From positions 2,170,001-2,234,000 of the forward strand of contig CP084619.1 of the NCBI GenBank assembly GCA_025917655.1: DNA of 64,000 bases. Direction: 5' to 3'. The notes under the pieces were generated by a model. The model was not told the DNA's origin. It did no database searches and saw only the letters and a program-made list of their open reading frames with translations. This document shows positions 34,259 to 44,457 of the stretch, one piece after another. This DNA is from Chlorella sorokiniana. Taxonomy: Eukaryota > Chlorophyta > Trebouxiophyceae > Chlorellales > Chlorellaceae. Positions within the stretch are counted from its first letter, which is position 1. The number at the start of each line of letters is the position of its first letter. The position numbers and the translations under genes were made by a program.

Positions 34259-37200
34259 CTACGTTGGGCATGAGGGTGCGGGGAGGCAGGCCTTGCTTCC
34301 GCGGGCGTTGGCTGCTCGAGCACAGTCTTGCTGGTGCCTCCAGCAGCCCCAGCTCCGGGCGACAGCTGCACCTGCGCTGTGACGGCTGGGGAGGGCAGCG
34401 GCACGCCGGGCTGCACGACGGGCGAGCGCAGCGGGGGCTGGCCAGCCGGCAACAGGCGGCTCTGCTGCCTCGGCAGCAGCGGCCAGTAGCCGCCTGGCGC
34501 CCTGCTGCTTGGCCGACACAGCTGGCGCCTGCTCCGCCGCCAGCGACTCGATCGCATCCTCCACTGACTGGCCCTCGCTGCGGCGGCTCAGCGCGCGCAG
34601 CACGTTCTTGGCCGACATCATCTGCGGCCGCGCCTCATCAGCTGGCCCCTCCTGCTCCGTCAGAGGGTCCGTTCCACCCTGCTTGGCCGCTGCCTGGGGG
34701 AACCGGTTGGGCTGGCGGCTGCCTCGCCCGCGGCCTCCTCCGCAACAGACCCCAGAGCGTGGGAGGAGCGGTGGCGGTGGTGCAGGGCGCGCCGCCGTGC
34801 GGCACTTCGCCAGTGCTCATGCCGCAGCGCCGCTCCTCGATGATGCCGTCGCGGTCCTGCCCAGCCCCCACTGCCGCGGCCAGGCTGCCGTGGCTCTGCG
34901 TCTTGCGCATGGCGGCCGCCACCTGCGTGGCGGGTGTGGAGGGCTGGCCGCCGCCAGTGCTGATGCCGGCCGCCACGTGCGCACCCTCGGCGGCAGCGGT
35001 TGCGTGGTGCTGCTGCTCTGACGCCCTGGTCCGAGCCAGGGCCTGCAGGTCGCCCGTGCTCCAGCTCTTTGTCTTCATGCCCAGCGCCCTGGCAACCCCG
35101 GTGCCCCTGCAGGCAGGGGGAGGCTAGCAGCTGCGTCGGTGTGTGGGGAGCCTGCCCAGATTGACCCTCCCCCTGGCTTGCTCCTGGTTGTTGGGAACCC
35201 GGAACCCCGCCCCCAACAGAAGCCTGCCCAGCACCCCCGCTGCGCTGCGGCAGGCGGCGGCGCACCTGGCGTAGCGTGGGGAGGGCATGGCCAGGTTGAG
35301 CTCCTCCCACTCCTCCCCCGGGTGGGCACCGGCAGCGGCGCCGCCAGCCGCGCCCGCACCTCCTCCCAGTCGTCGGCGGGGCTGGCGGCGCGCTCGCGCA
35401 GCGCACAGGGCAGGGCCTCCAGGTGGCGGCGCGCCTGCAGGGGGAAGGGGGCGGGGGGCCAGGCAGGCAGGCAGGCGCCAGGCTCAGTCGAGAGCCCACG
35501 CGAGGTTGGCCAGCCAGCTGCCACGCCCGCACCCGACAGTTCTGCTCCCCCACCCTGCCCCGCCTCCACCTGCCAGCCCACCCACCGCTGGCATGCCGAG
35601 GATGTCGTCGATGCTGGGCCGTGCCGCAGGCCTGCGCCGCAGCATGGCCGCGACCAGCCCCGCCAGGTCAGCAGAGTAGCGAGGCGGGATGGGGGCACCT
35701 CGCCGGCCAGCACCTGCGGTGTGTGTGTGTGTGTGTGGGGGCATCGTGGAGAGGAGCCATCATGAACCTTGCTCAAGCTCACCCAACACACAAGCTGCCA
35801 GCAGAAGAGCCTGCGCTGTCGACAGCGGGGCCAGCGCGGCGTGCGCAGTCCCGGCTGCAGGCGCTGCAGGCCCACCTTGAGCCCCACCTCCCGGTCGCTG
35901 CCGGCGCCGAACAGCGGGCGCAGCGTGCAGAGCTCGTGCAGGATGCAGCCCAGGGCCCAGATGTCTGGCGGTTGGGAGGGGGGGGGGGGGCTGTGAGGCA
36001 CGGCTGCACACTGGTGGAGGCCAGCACCAGGCTGACGGCAGGCGACAGGGAAGCGGGAGGCGGGCTGCGCGGGCTGGGCCCCTCGCCCTCTCACCCGCAG
36101 AGAAGGAGTAGGGCTGGCGCAGCCACATCTCAGGAGGCATGTACCTGGGCGTCCCGACCTGCAGGGGGTGGGGGAGGGCAGGCAGCGTGCTGGGGCGAGG
36201 CAGGCTGGGGAGCATGCTGCTGCGGCCATGCCATGCCTGGGGCACCCCTGCCCCCTCGCTGCTGCCAACACAAACTCCTTGCGGCTGCAAACACAAACAC
36301 AAGCCGACATAACAGGCCCCCCTCTCACCATGGTATTGGCAAAGACGCGGTCCAGCAGCTCGCTGATGCCCAGGTCCGCCAGCTTCAGCACCCCGCCCTC
36401 AGTCAGCAGCATGTTGGAGGGCTTCAGGTCCCTGCACGGAGGCAGGGAAGAACAGTGATGAGCAAAAGGATGCCGACTTGACAGACGAAAGGCGCAGCCT
36501 GAGGAAGCAGGTATAGCGGTTCGGCCATCAAGGCAGGCTGGGAGGGGCCGCGAAGGCGGCGGCCCTTTGCCCTCAGGGCTGCCGCCCGCACCTGTGCAGC
36601 ACGTGGTGGCTGTGCAGGTACTGCACCCTAGCGCAATCTGCAGGAAGATGGCCCACACCGTCTCCTCCTTGAAGTGAACCCCGCTGGCGGCGCGCTTCCC
36701 TGCGGCGGCACGGCAGCCAGAGGGGGTGACCAGCCAGTCTTTGCTCAGACCTGCATCGCCAGGCAAGGCCCGCCACAGAGCTGCAGCTCATCCCTTTGCA
36801 GCTCATCCCGCCTGTCAAGGGGAGCCGCAGCGTGCCGGGCTCACTTGATGAGGGTGGAGAGGTCGCCGCCGCGCACCAGCTCTGTCACGATGCACAGCTT
36901 GCCGCCGTCGCAGAAGGCTTCGTAAAAGGAGACCAGGTTGGGGTGCGACAGGGACGCCAGCAGCCTGTGCGGGAAGGAGGGGGGCAGCAACCTGGATGGA
37001 TGCCAGCCTGGCTTCAAGCAAGAAAGATTGAGTTCCTGTCGGCGTGCATCCACGCACGCCAGAGCACCTCAGCCAGCCGCACCTGATTTCGTTCACCATG
37101 TCTGCCTGCTCCAGAGGCCCCAGCGACTCGACGTCGGCCACCTTGAGCGCGTAGCGTGCCTGGTCGGCCTTGCGGCGCACCTGGTACCTGCAGGGGGAAG

Positions 37201-37434
37201 GCGGGCGCGGGGCAAGGGCTCGAGGGTGCGTCGAGCCCGCGGAGCTGGGCAAGCGCACGGCGGGCAGCTGGTGCTGGCGCGCGGGCGCTGCCGGCACAGC
37301 CGCTGTGCTCACACGACGGCGTAGGAGCCCTTGCCCAGCTTGCGCTCCACCACAAAGTACTTGTCCAGCTCCAGCTCCGTCTCGGAGCCCAGCCAGCGGC
37401 TGGCCGACTTGCGGGGCAGCAGCTTCTTCAGCAT
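34259..37434 (-). CDS. NEK-like serine/threonine protein kinase A
   Basis: This is a protein kinase of the NIMA-related type, a family that in algae works on cilia, microtubules and cell cycle. From ATG at 37434 the N-terminus reads MLKKLLPRKSASRWLG, then the glycine loop VVERKLGKGSYAVV, YALKVADVES (catalytic Lys), HPNLVSFYEAFCDGGKLCIV, TELVRGGDLSTLIK, ETVWAIFLQIALG, YLHSHHVLHR, DLKPSNMLL, LKLADLGISELLDR (DLG instead of DFG, as in some NEKs), VGTPRYMPPEMWL, DIWALGCILHELCTLRPLF, IPPRYSADLAGLVAAML and RPSIDDILGMPAV. All catalytic residues are present. The C-terminal tail (34259 to about 35430) is low-complexity with NVLRALSRRSEGQSVEDAIE near its end. At 36626 one C is missing: paralogue B keeps the frame LGVQYLH there. 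Another slip lies near 34700 in the tail. It heads a tandem pair with kinase B. Confidence 0.87.
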
Positions 37435-38065
37435 CGGGGCCGTGGGGTGCCGGTGACAGAGGCGCCGCACTCAGCAGGAACCCAAACAGTTTGACCCGCT
37501 GCAGTGGGTCGGAGCTACAATTTCGCTGTTTTCACGTGTCAGAAGTTTGTTTTGCGCGCTCTGGCTGTATGTGGCAGGAACCTTTGCCGCTTGATTGTCT
37601 AAACGTGGGGAGGAGTGGCGCACAGCCTTTCCCCAACTGGTGCGAGCATTGTAATGCGACGAAAAGCCGGTAAACGCAAGCTTGCGGACGCCGTGTTCAC
37701 GCCGCCGGAAATTAGCAATCTGGCGCTGTGCACGCTGCGGTTGCAAACTGGCGCACTGTTGCTGTACGGCCGCCTGAGTGCCCATAGCGGACAATTTACT
37801 TGCGTCTGATTGTTCTGGAACCTTTAGATGCAGAGCAACGCAAAGTGGAGATGCAACGCCGGCAACAAACTAGAGAACTGCAGGATGCAGCTCACTGGCG
37901 GTTACTGTAACAAAAGAATAGAACAGAATCACAGCCGTGGTGGGCCGCATGGCATGAAAGTGTTGTATTCTATCAAGCTGTCACTTGGAGTGCAGAACAA
38001 ACTGCTTCAAACCCCAAGGCAGCCAGTTTGTGGATCGGGTGATGCCGGAATGGCCTGCCGCTGCG
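37435..38065. other. Spacer between the tandem kinase genes
   Basis: This holds the promoter of kinase A and the 3' flank of kinase B. Sequence is distinctly lower in GC. Open frames here have no conserved content. Confidence 0.5.
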
Positions 38066-41000
38066 TCAGGAGTCTTGGTGCGCGCTGGAGCTCGAGTCAC
38101 CATACATGAGCCGCCACAGCCGCCCCTGCCTCTTCTTCTTCTTCTTCTTCTTGTGATCCTCCCGGCAGGCTGGCGCTCGGCATGCACGCTGCCCACATCA
38201 CCGTCGGCGCTGGCACCGCCCAAGCAGCCGGGTCCGCTGCCGGCGGCATGCGGGGTCGGCGGCGCCTGCAATCCCTGCTGCTGCTCAAGCGGGTGCGGGG
38301 GTGAGGCTGAGGCTGCTGCCGGGCGGAAGCCGAGGAGGGGGGCTGAGCGTGGCGCGAGCCGGCGCCAGGAACTCGAAAGGCTGCCGCGGCAGCGGGCCCT
38401 TGAGGGCGGCCAGCTCTTCCGCCCTGGTCGGTGAGCGCCGCTCACCCAGCTGAACAGGAGGGGGAGGGAAGACAGGGCGGGGCGGTGGTGGGGCGGGGTG
38501 GAGCGGGGGCCAGGCGGTGGCCGGCAGGGGCGCCAGCGAGGAGGGAGCCGCCAGCGGCAGAGCCACAGCAGCACCGCGCTGTCGCTGCCTGTGGGCTGAG
38601 GCTGCGCAGCCCTCAAAACACTGCAGCACTGGCGCATGGACAGGCTTGGCCGGCAAGCACCAGGCGCCGCCCTCCCCACCTTCTTCTGCGGCTCGTCGTG
38701 GTACAGCACCTGGGCCACGCTCACGCTGCGCCGCGACACCAGCCTGCCACCCTGCTCCCCGCTGCCGCCTAGCCCGCCGCCGCCCTGGACGCCGCTGCCG
38801 CTGCAGGCCTCTCCGGCCTGCTCTTGGCTGCCTGGGGCCACACTGGCCGGCGGCGCTGGCGAGGGGCGGCGCTCCAATCGGGCGAGTTCATTTGCGGCTG
38901 GCACTGCGGGGGTGCCGCTGCCGTGCCCCTGCAGCTGCTGCAGCTGCAGGCTGCGCTGCAGGTCGCCCACCATGATTGATCGGCGGCGCTGCAGCAGCTC
39001 CTCCACGTCACCCAGCTCCAGCTCGCCGCTGCCGCCACCACGCTGCAGCTGCCCGCCCCTCTCTACGCTGCCGCCCTCTCCCTCGCCTACCTGGCCGGCT
39101 CCGAACGGCAGCGGGCACAGCAGGTCCACCACGCCGCCGCCAGTGGCGTAGCGGGAGGCCGGCATTGCGTGGTTCATGTCGTGCGCGCTGCCGGGCATGG
39201 CCTGGGCGGGGAGCGGGGATGGGTGATGTGGAAAGCTGAGAGTTAGTGAGGCAGGTGGCGCTTGAAGTTGAGGCTCCTAGGCAGCGCTGCGCCCAGTCAG
39301 CAGCTCGCGCGCCCCCCCCCCCACCCACCCACCCACCCCCCCCGCCGCCCACCTGTGCCGCACGCAGCTTCTGCAGCAGCGCCGCGCCGCTGGCGGGGCC
39401 GGTGGTGGCGGCGTCTGCAAGCTGGCGCAGCTCAGCGGGGAGGGCTGCCAGGTGGGGGTGGATCTGGGGCATGGCCAGTATCTCGTCGACGGTGGGGCGC
39501 TGCACACGTGCAAGCAAAGAGGCACAGGCCCCAGCGTGGACAGGTGGCAGCAGCGCAGGTGGACCGGGCCGAGGCGGGAGCTCTAAAGGCACCGCAGAGG
39601 CTGCATGGGCTGGCTGGTGTCCTCTCGGCGCCGCCGGCAACCGTGCGGCAGGTTGCAGGGCAGCTGCAACATTGCAAGCTGGACCCAACAGATGATGCAG
39701 CCCCGTCGCCCCCCCTCCCCCTCACATGCTTTGGATCAGGCTGCAGCATCGCCGCAACCAGCTGCGAGAGCTCGATTGAGAGGCGGGCTGGGATGGGGCG
39801 TACGTCCCGGCCAGCACCTGGAACGGCAGCAGGCGGCAAGGGCTGGCTCGCTGTTTCCCAGGGGGCAGTCGGTGCCAGGGCATGGGCTGCTGCTGCTGCT
39901 CTCTAGGGGTCGCACGCTCACCCACAGCACTCCGCCCACAGCACTCCGCCCACAGCAGTCTGTGGGCACCAGCCTGAGTGCCCCCTGTCCCCCCCACCCC
40001 CTCCCACCTTGCGCCGCACGTCGTCCTCGGTGCGGGTGCGCTCATCCAGGAAGGTGGGGCACAGCGTGCACAGCTCGTGCAGAATGCAGCCCAGGGCCCA
40101 AATGTCTGTTGAGCAGGCGGGGAGGCAGGAAGCAAATCAAGCCTGCCAGGCATGAGGCAATGGCAGTAACAGCAGGCGCACGGGGGCAGGGGCTGACGCA
40201 GCCAGCTCGGACCGCTGCTCGTGCAGCTCTGCAAGGGCGCTGCGGCATCCCCCTTCGGCAGTCACCCGCGGAGTAAGAGTAGGCTTTCCGGCTCCACATT
40301 TCTGCACGTGGCACCAGGCAACAGAAGTTACAGGTGGCGCGCAAGGCTGCCGCCACCATCGTGCCATGCTTGGTGCAGGCATGCACGCCAGGCCAGATCC
40401 TCAGCCTGCCGCGGCGCCTGCTGCAGCCCCTCTGCGCGGCGCTGCCCACCTGGGGCCATGTAGTGCGGGGTGCCCACCATCACGTTGTCAAACACGCGCT
40501 GCAGGTGGGCCGCCACGCCCAGATCCACGATCTTGACCAGGCCGCCGCCGTCCCTTTGTGTGAGCATGATGTTCTGGGGCTTGAGGTCCCTAGTGGCAGC
40601 GGCGTGAGAGGAGGCTGCTGTGGTGGAGCATCGAGCAACAAACAAGTACCGGCGGCAGCAGGCAGATCCAGCTGCGCAGGGGCTGCGGGGCAGGGGGCGA
40701 GGCGCCCACGGAGGCACCCTGCGCCTGCCGGTCGCACCTGTGCAGCACGTGATGGCGGTGCAGGTACTGCACCCCCAGCGCAATCTGCAGGAAGATGCTC
40801 CACAGCTCGCGCTCAAAGAAGAAGCTGCCCCCGCCCCGCGCCTTGCTGCGTGACACAGGATGGAGGGCGGCCAGGGATGCAACGTTGGCAGCGTATTGGA
40901 AGGCGTGAGCAGCTACTCAGAACAGGAGCCACCAGGAGCCATTCCAGAGAGGTGCCGGCTGGAAGCAGCGGCTGCCAGGGCAGGCGGCCGCGCGGGTCGG

Positions 41001-41654
41001 TGCGGGGTGCCACTCACGCGATGAGGCTGCCAAGGTCGCCGCCGCGCACCAGCTCCGTCACCACGCACAGCTTGCCGGCATCGGCAAAGGCTTCATGATA
41101 CGCCACGATGCAGGTGTGGGAGAGGGAGGCCTGCAAAGCAGGCAGGCAAGCGCACCGCAGTGGGTGGACGAGGCGGCTGGCTTGCACATGCAAAAGTCCG
41201 GGCTCGGGACGTCCCCCTCACACCACTCCGCACACACAACAAGAGGGGGCAGCAATTGCTTGCAAGCAGCCAAGGGCAGCGCACCAGCAGGCGGATCTCC
41301 TGCACCACCGCAGCCCTGTCGGCCTCGCTCAGCGCCTGCAGCTCGGACACCTTGAGCGCGTACCTCCGCCCGTCGGTCAAGCGCTCGGCCTCGTATCTGC
41401 AACAGCAGCAACCAGCAAGCTCCTGACGAAATGAACCCTTGCTCAGCTGCGAGACGCCCAGGCGCTACTGCTTGCCTTGACGAGGCTGTGACTGGTGGCA
41501 GCGGCAACAGGGCCACGTCACTCACACTGTGGCGAACGAGCCATGGCCCAGCTGACGGATCAATCGAAAGTGCTTATGTAGCTCAAGCTCAGTGCTGCCG
41601 CCAATCAAGAGCGGCTTCTCAACAGCCCCCTTCAGGAACCGCCTGAGCCCCATT
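38066..41654 (-). CDS. NEK-like serine/threonine protein kinase B
   Basis: This is a paralogue of the neighbouring kinase A with the same domain order. From ATG at 41654: MGLRRFLKGAVEKPLLIGG, ELELHKHFRLIRQ, glycine loop LGHGSFATV, RRYALKVSELQALSEADRAA, HTCIVAYHEAFADAGKLCVV, TELVRGGDLGSLI, ELWSIFLQIALGVQYLHRHH, VLHRDLKPQNIML, VKIVDLGVAAHLQRVFDNVM (DLG), VGTPHYMAPEMWSRKAYSYS, DIWALGCILHELCTLCPTFL, IPARLSIELSQLVAAMLQPD and RPTVDEILAMPQIHPHLAAL. Key kinase residues are intact. The tail is long, Gly/Gln-rich, with QRRRSIMVGDLQRSLQLQQL and SRRSVSVAQVLYHDEPQKK, and ends in a run of seven lysines, GRLWRLMYGDSSSSAHQDS and stop at 38066. The lysine run could be a nuclear or membrane-binding signal. The first intron starts after FATV at the same place as in A, supporting duplication of a split gene. 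Confidence 0.88.
38131..38153 (-). repeat. AAG trinucleotide tract coding a lysine run
   Basis: Seven AAG codons on the minus strand (CTT on the plus strand) code the lysine run near the C-terminus of kinase B. Length variation between strains is likely. Confidence 0.8.
39921..39956 (+). repeat. 14-base tandem repeat, about 2.6 copies
   Basis: The unit CCCACAGCACTCCG occurs at 39921 and 39935 with a partial third copy at 39949. It lies in an intron of kinase B. Confidence 0.85.
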
Positions 41655-42908
41655 GTCCGCCGCTGACACCGATTCGCTCCGTTAACAGTATTTGGTAGCT
41701 TAGTTGTCTATCGAGAAAATGCGCAACGAAGGCTGCGGAGAGCGGACCTCCCGGCGGAATAAAAAAGTCGCCGAAACGCTGGAGCTCCACCAAGCGAGTA
41801 TTTCGAAGTAACAAAAGCCAATTGGGCTGCAGAATTTCAGCTTTGGAAACAGGTTTGTCATCCCCGCCAGGTCAGGCGCCCTCTCTAAGCCTGGACTGAC
41901 GGGTGGGATCGACATGTATCGCGGATGTGAGTTATATGCATGTCCAGCATCCCGGCTGCCAAGATGATGACGAGCCACCCTTCATGGAGCTCCAGCATTG
42001 CCATGTCAGCTAACCACATGGCGCATGACGCCTCTGGACAGCCTGGGCTGCCAATTTGCGTGACAATGGCAGTGCTTGCCTCCATCTCAACACATGAAAA
42101 GTGAAGAAGTGGAGTGGCTCTCACCCTCCAGCTTTCGGAGGCAGCCTGCCACACCCTCACATCCATCCAACCACGCAGCCCCTGGCCAGGGGTGATGGGA
42201 CTCCCGCTGATCGTGTGCCACATCCACTAGTTGTCAATCGAGGTCACACTGTTCACGAGATGTTGCACTCCAGAATCAGTCATCAAAACAAGAAAAAAAT
42301 GAAGTATCAGGCCGTTCGGCACAGCATGAGCACTCGCCAAAAGTTGCAAGGGTATGCAAAACGGTGTCGAGGCACGGCGTCGCCGGCTCAACCGCTCTCA
42401 GGCACGGGATAGCAGGGGCATCTCGGGTTGTCGCACACGCAGAGTAGGGGCCAGTAAGTAGGCAGGGAAAGGGACTCTGACAAAACGGCGGCCAATGGGC
42501 CAGACTCCGCCACAGCAAAATAGGTCGGCGGGACTGGTGGCAAGGTAAAGGAAGTGAGGGACCGATGGAAGGGCGCCTGGGGCAGCTCGGTGGAGCTGGC
42601 ACCAGGCCCACACACACAATAACAGCCATTGGGAAGGTTGGGGAAGTTGCTTTGAATCACTCGAAAAGAGAGGCACTCATGGGACGCACGTGGCAGAAAG
42701 GGGTCGCTGACCGACCATGGCCGAGGGGGCGTGCGACGGGCACGAAAATTGAGCGAGGGGCATCCTCAAGTGAGCAAGCGCGCGGAGAGTGCGTGTCGAA
42801 AGGGGCAAGGGACGGCAAGGAGGGAGAGTCATGCATTGCAAAGGAATGGGATGCATTGCTGCAACATGCGCTGGGGACATGGCTGGTGGGAGTGCATGCA
42901 AGCCCCGC
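41655..42908. other. Lower-GC intergenic region, about 1.25 kb
   Basis: This holds the promoter of kinase B and the 3' flank of the repeat protein gene. Overlapping minus-strand frames at 42276-42676 are open for about 90-117 codons but show no recognisable motif. They could be 3' UTR of the repeat gene or an unrelated small gene; I cannot support either. Confidence 0.45.
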
Positions 42909-43793
42909 TCACAGCGCAGGCACAGGTGCACCCAACATGCGAGGGGCGGCTGCGGGCTTGCGCTGCTGCTTTGCGTCGCGCTGCACGGCCCAGGGGCGGC
43001 CACCGCGGGATCGAAATCGCGGTTGACGGCGTAGCTCCAGTCGCCGGCATAGGTGCCGCCGCAGGTGGCTTGCATCTCCAGCGGGATGGCGGGATCCAGC
43101 GCGGGGCGGCTGGCGGGCTGGGAGGCGCTGCGCGCAGCGGGCGGCCCAGGGCGCAGCCACCGCCGCATCGGAGTCGCGGGCTACGGCGTAGCTCCAGCTG
43201 GCGGCGTGCGTGCCGCCGCAGGTTGCATGCATAGCCAGCGGCATGTCGGCTGCGGGCGGGCAGCTGCGGACAGCACGCTGCGTGGCCCAAGGGGCAGCAA
43301 CGGCGGGGCTGTGGTCACGACGCACGGCGTAGCTCCAATCAGCAGCGTAAGTCTGGCCGCCGTTGGTCGCATGCATAGCCAGCGGCATGTCGGCTGCGGG
43401 CGGGCAGCTGCGGACAGCACGCTGCGTGGCCCAAGGGGCAGCAACTGCGGGGCTGTGGTCGCGGCGCACGGCGTAGCTCCAATCAGCGGCGTAAGTTTGG
43501 CCGCCGTTGGTGGACTGGGGCAGCAGCGGGGTGGCAGGGCTGCCTGCAGAAGAGCGTGCGCAGGCGGACGATGGGTGAGTCAAGGACGCTGCGAGTGGGC
43601 AGCGCGAGGGGAACACTGGTTTTGCCCGCACAGGGGCCGCGGCCGCCATCTGGACCTTGTCCCTGATGGCCCCCACGTGTGGCAGGCCCACCGACGCTGA
43701 GGGCTGCTGCCCACCCTGTGTCCAGCACCCACCGTGCACGCCCGCTTCACAGAGGTGCCCTGCGAGCACTGCAAGCCGCCGGTTGTGAGCCAT
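42909..43793 (-). CDS. Unrecognised protein of four ~48-residue tandem repeats
   Basis: I do not recognise this protein. The likely model has a short first exon from ATG at 43793 (MAHNRRLAVLAGHLCEAGVH) with a GT donor, and a second exon entered at a CTGCAG acceptor near 43543 that begins SPATPLLPQS. The second exon is four copies of a unit whose core is NGGQTYAADWSYAVRRD followed by HSPAVAAPWA. Copies one and two are almost identical; copy three has CGGTHAASWSYAVARD and copy four CGGTYAGDWSYAVNRDFDPA. Between cores runs a Ser/Pro/Ala linker ending in MPLAMHAT or a variant. Cores carry invariant Gly-Gly, Trp-Ser-Tyr-Ala-Val and Arg-Asp. Core spacing is 144, 141 and 157 bases; the last is not a multiple of three, and further slips mean the end at 42909 relies on the frame returning in copy four (PWAVQRDAKQ to stop). 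A secreted, plastid or cytosolic home is not evident. Confidence 0.6.
   Translation of the reverse strand: MAHNRRLAVLAGHLCEAGVHGGCWTQGGQQPSASVGLPHVGAIRDKVQMAAAAPVRAKPVFPSRCPLAASLTHPSSACARSSAGSPATPLLPQSTNGGQTYAADWSYAVRRDHSPAVAAPWATQRAVRSCPPAADMPLAMHATNGGQTYAADWSYAVRRDHSPAVAAPWATQRAVRSCPPAADMPLAMHATCGGTHAASWSYAVARDSDAAVAAPWAARCAQRLPARQPPRAGSRHPAGDASHLRRHLCRRLELRRQPRFRSRGGRPWAVQRDAKQQRKPAAAPRMLGAPVPAL
42987..43514 (-). repeat. 144-base coding tandem repeat, about four copies
   Basis: The string GCGTAGCTCC, which lies in the repeat core, recurs on the plus strand at 43029, 43186, 43327 and 43471. The two right-hand units (43227-43370 and 43371-43514) are nearly identical over 144 bases, so that duplication is recent. 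The two left-hand units are more diverged. Confidence 0.9.
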
Positions 43794-44457
43794 GGGTGTG
43801 CGGAAGGTGAGGGGCGATTGTGAGTGTCGGGGAGCGCGAAATAAGATGATCCAAGCTCGATGATGAAGGTAGAATGGGGAAGAATGCATGCAGTGGGTGC
43901 TGAGAGGGGCGGCGGGGTGTCACGTTTTTTTGCCAGGTGTCACGTGCCGGGAAAATGCACCAAATCCTCGTGATTACATCATTGTGATGAAGCGAAACGC
44001 CTGTTGCGACACGCGGGAGGCCCCTGGACCTCAACATGCAGGCGCCCTTGTGCCCCCAGCTGGCGCCGCCCCCTGTTCCCGCTGGAGCCCACCCGCCGAC
44101 GTACTGGGCCTAAAGGGCCCCTGGTTGCTGACAGGACCCCTTCCGCATACAATGCATACTGGCCTGCAGGACTTCATCAGTTGCGCCCTGTCCCATCAAA
44201 CACTCTTGGCCATCTGAACTCGCCGATGGCGGCGTGTGGTGCCGGCCCGAGAACGGACTGCCGCCCTCTCATGAACCTCAGGGACAGGATGCTGCCACTG
44301 CAGAATGGGCTGGCGAGGTTGCAGGAGCTGAAGGAAGCTCAATCAATTGAGCAGAATAGGTCACAGGGCAGTGCAAACCTTGGAAAACAGCACCGGCAGG
44401 GTGACTTGAGCAGTGTGCAGCAGCGCTACGCCCGTGGGAGCCAACGACTGCACGTCC
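43794..44457. other. Intergenic region upstream of the repeat protein gene
   Basis: This holds the promoter of the repeat protein gene and the 3' flank of the enoyl reductase gene. Two copies of TGTCACG occur near 43917 and 43938, the second extending to a G-box-like CACGTG. A plus-strand open frame at 44226-44516 shows no conserved content. Confidence 0.45.

Noticed and set aside
42276-42676. Minus-strand frames of 90-117 codons near 42.5 kb as genes
   Set aside because: Three overlapping frames are open at once, none with recognisable content; more likely UTR or intergenic.
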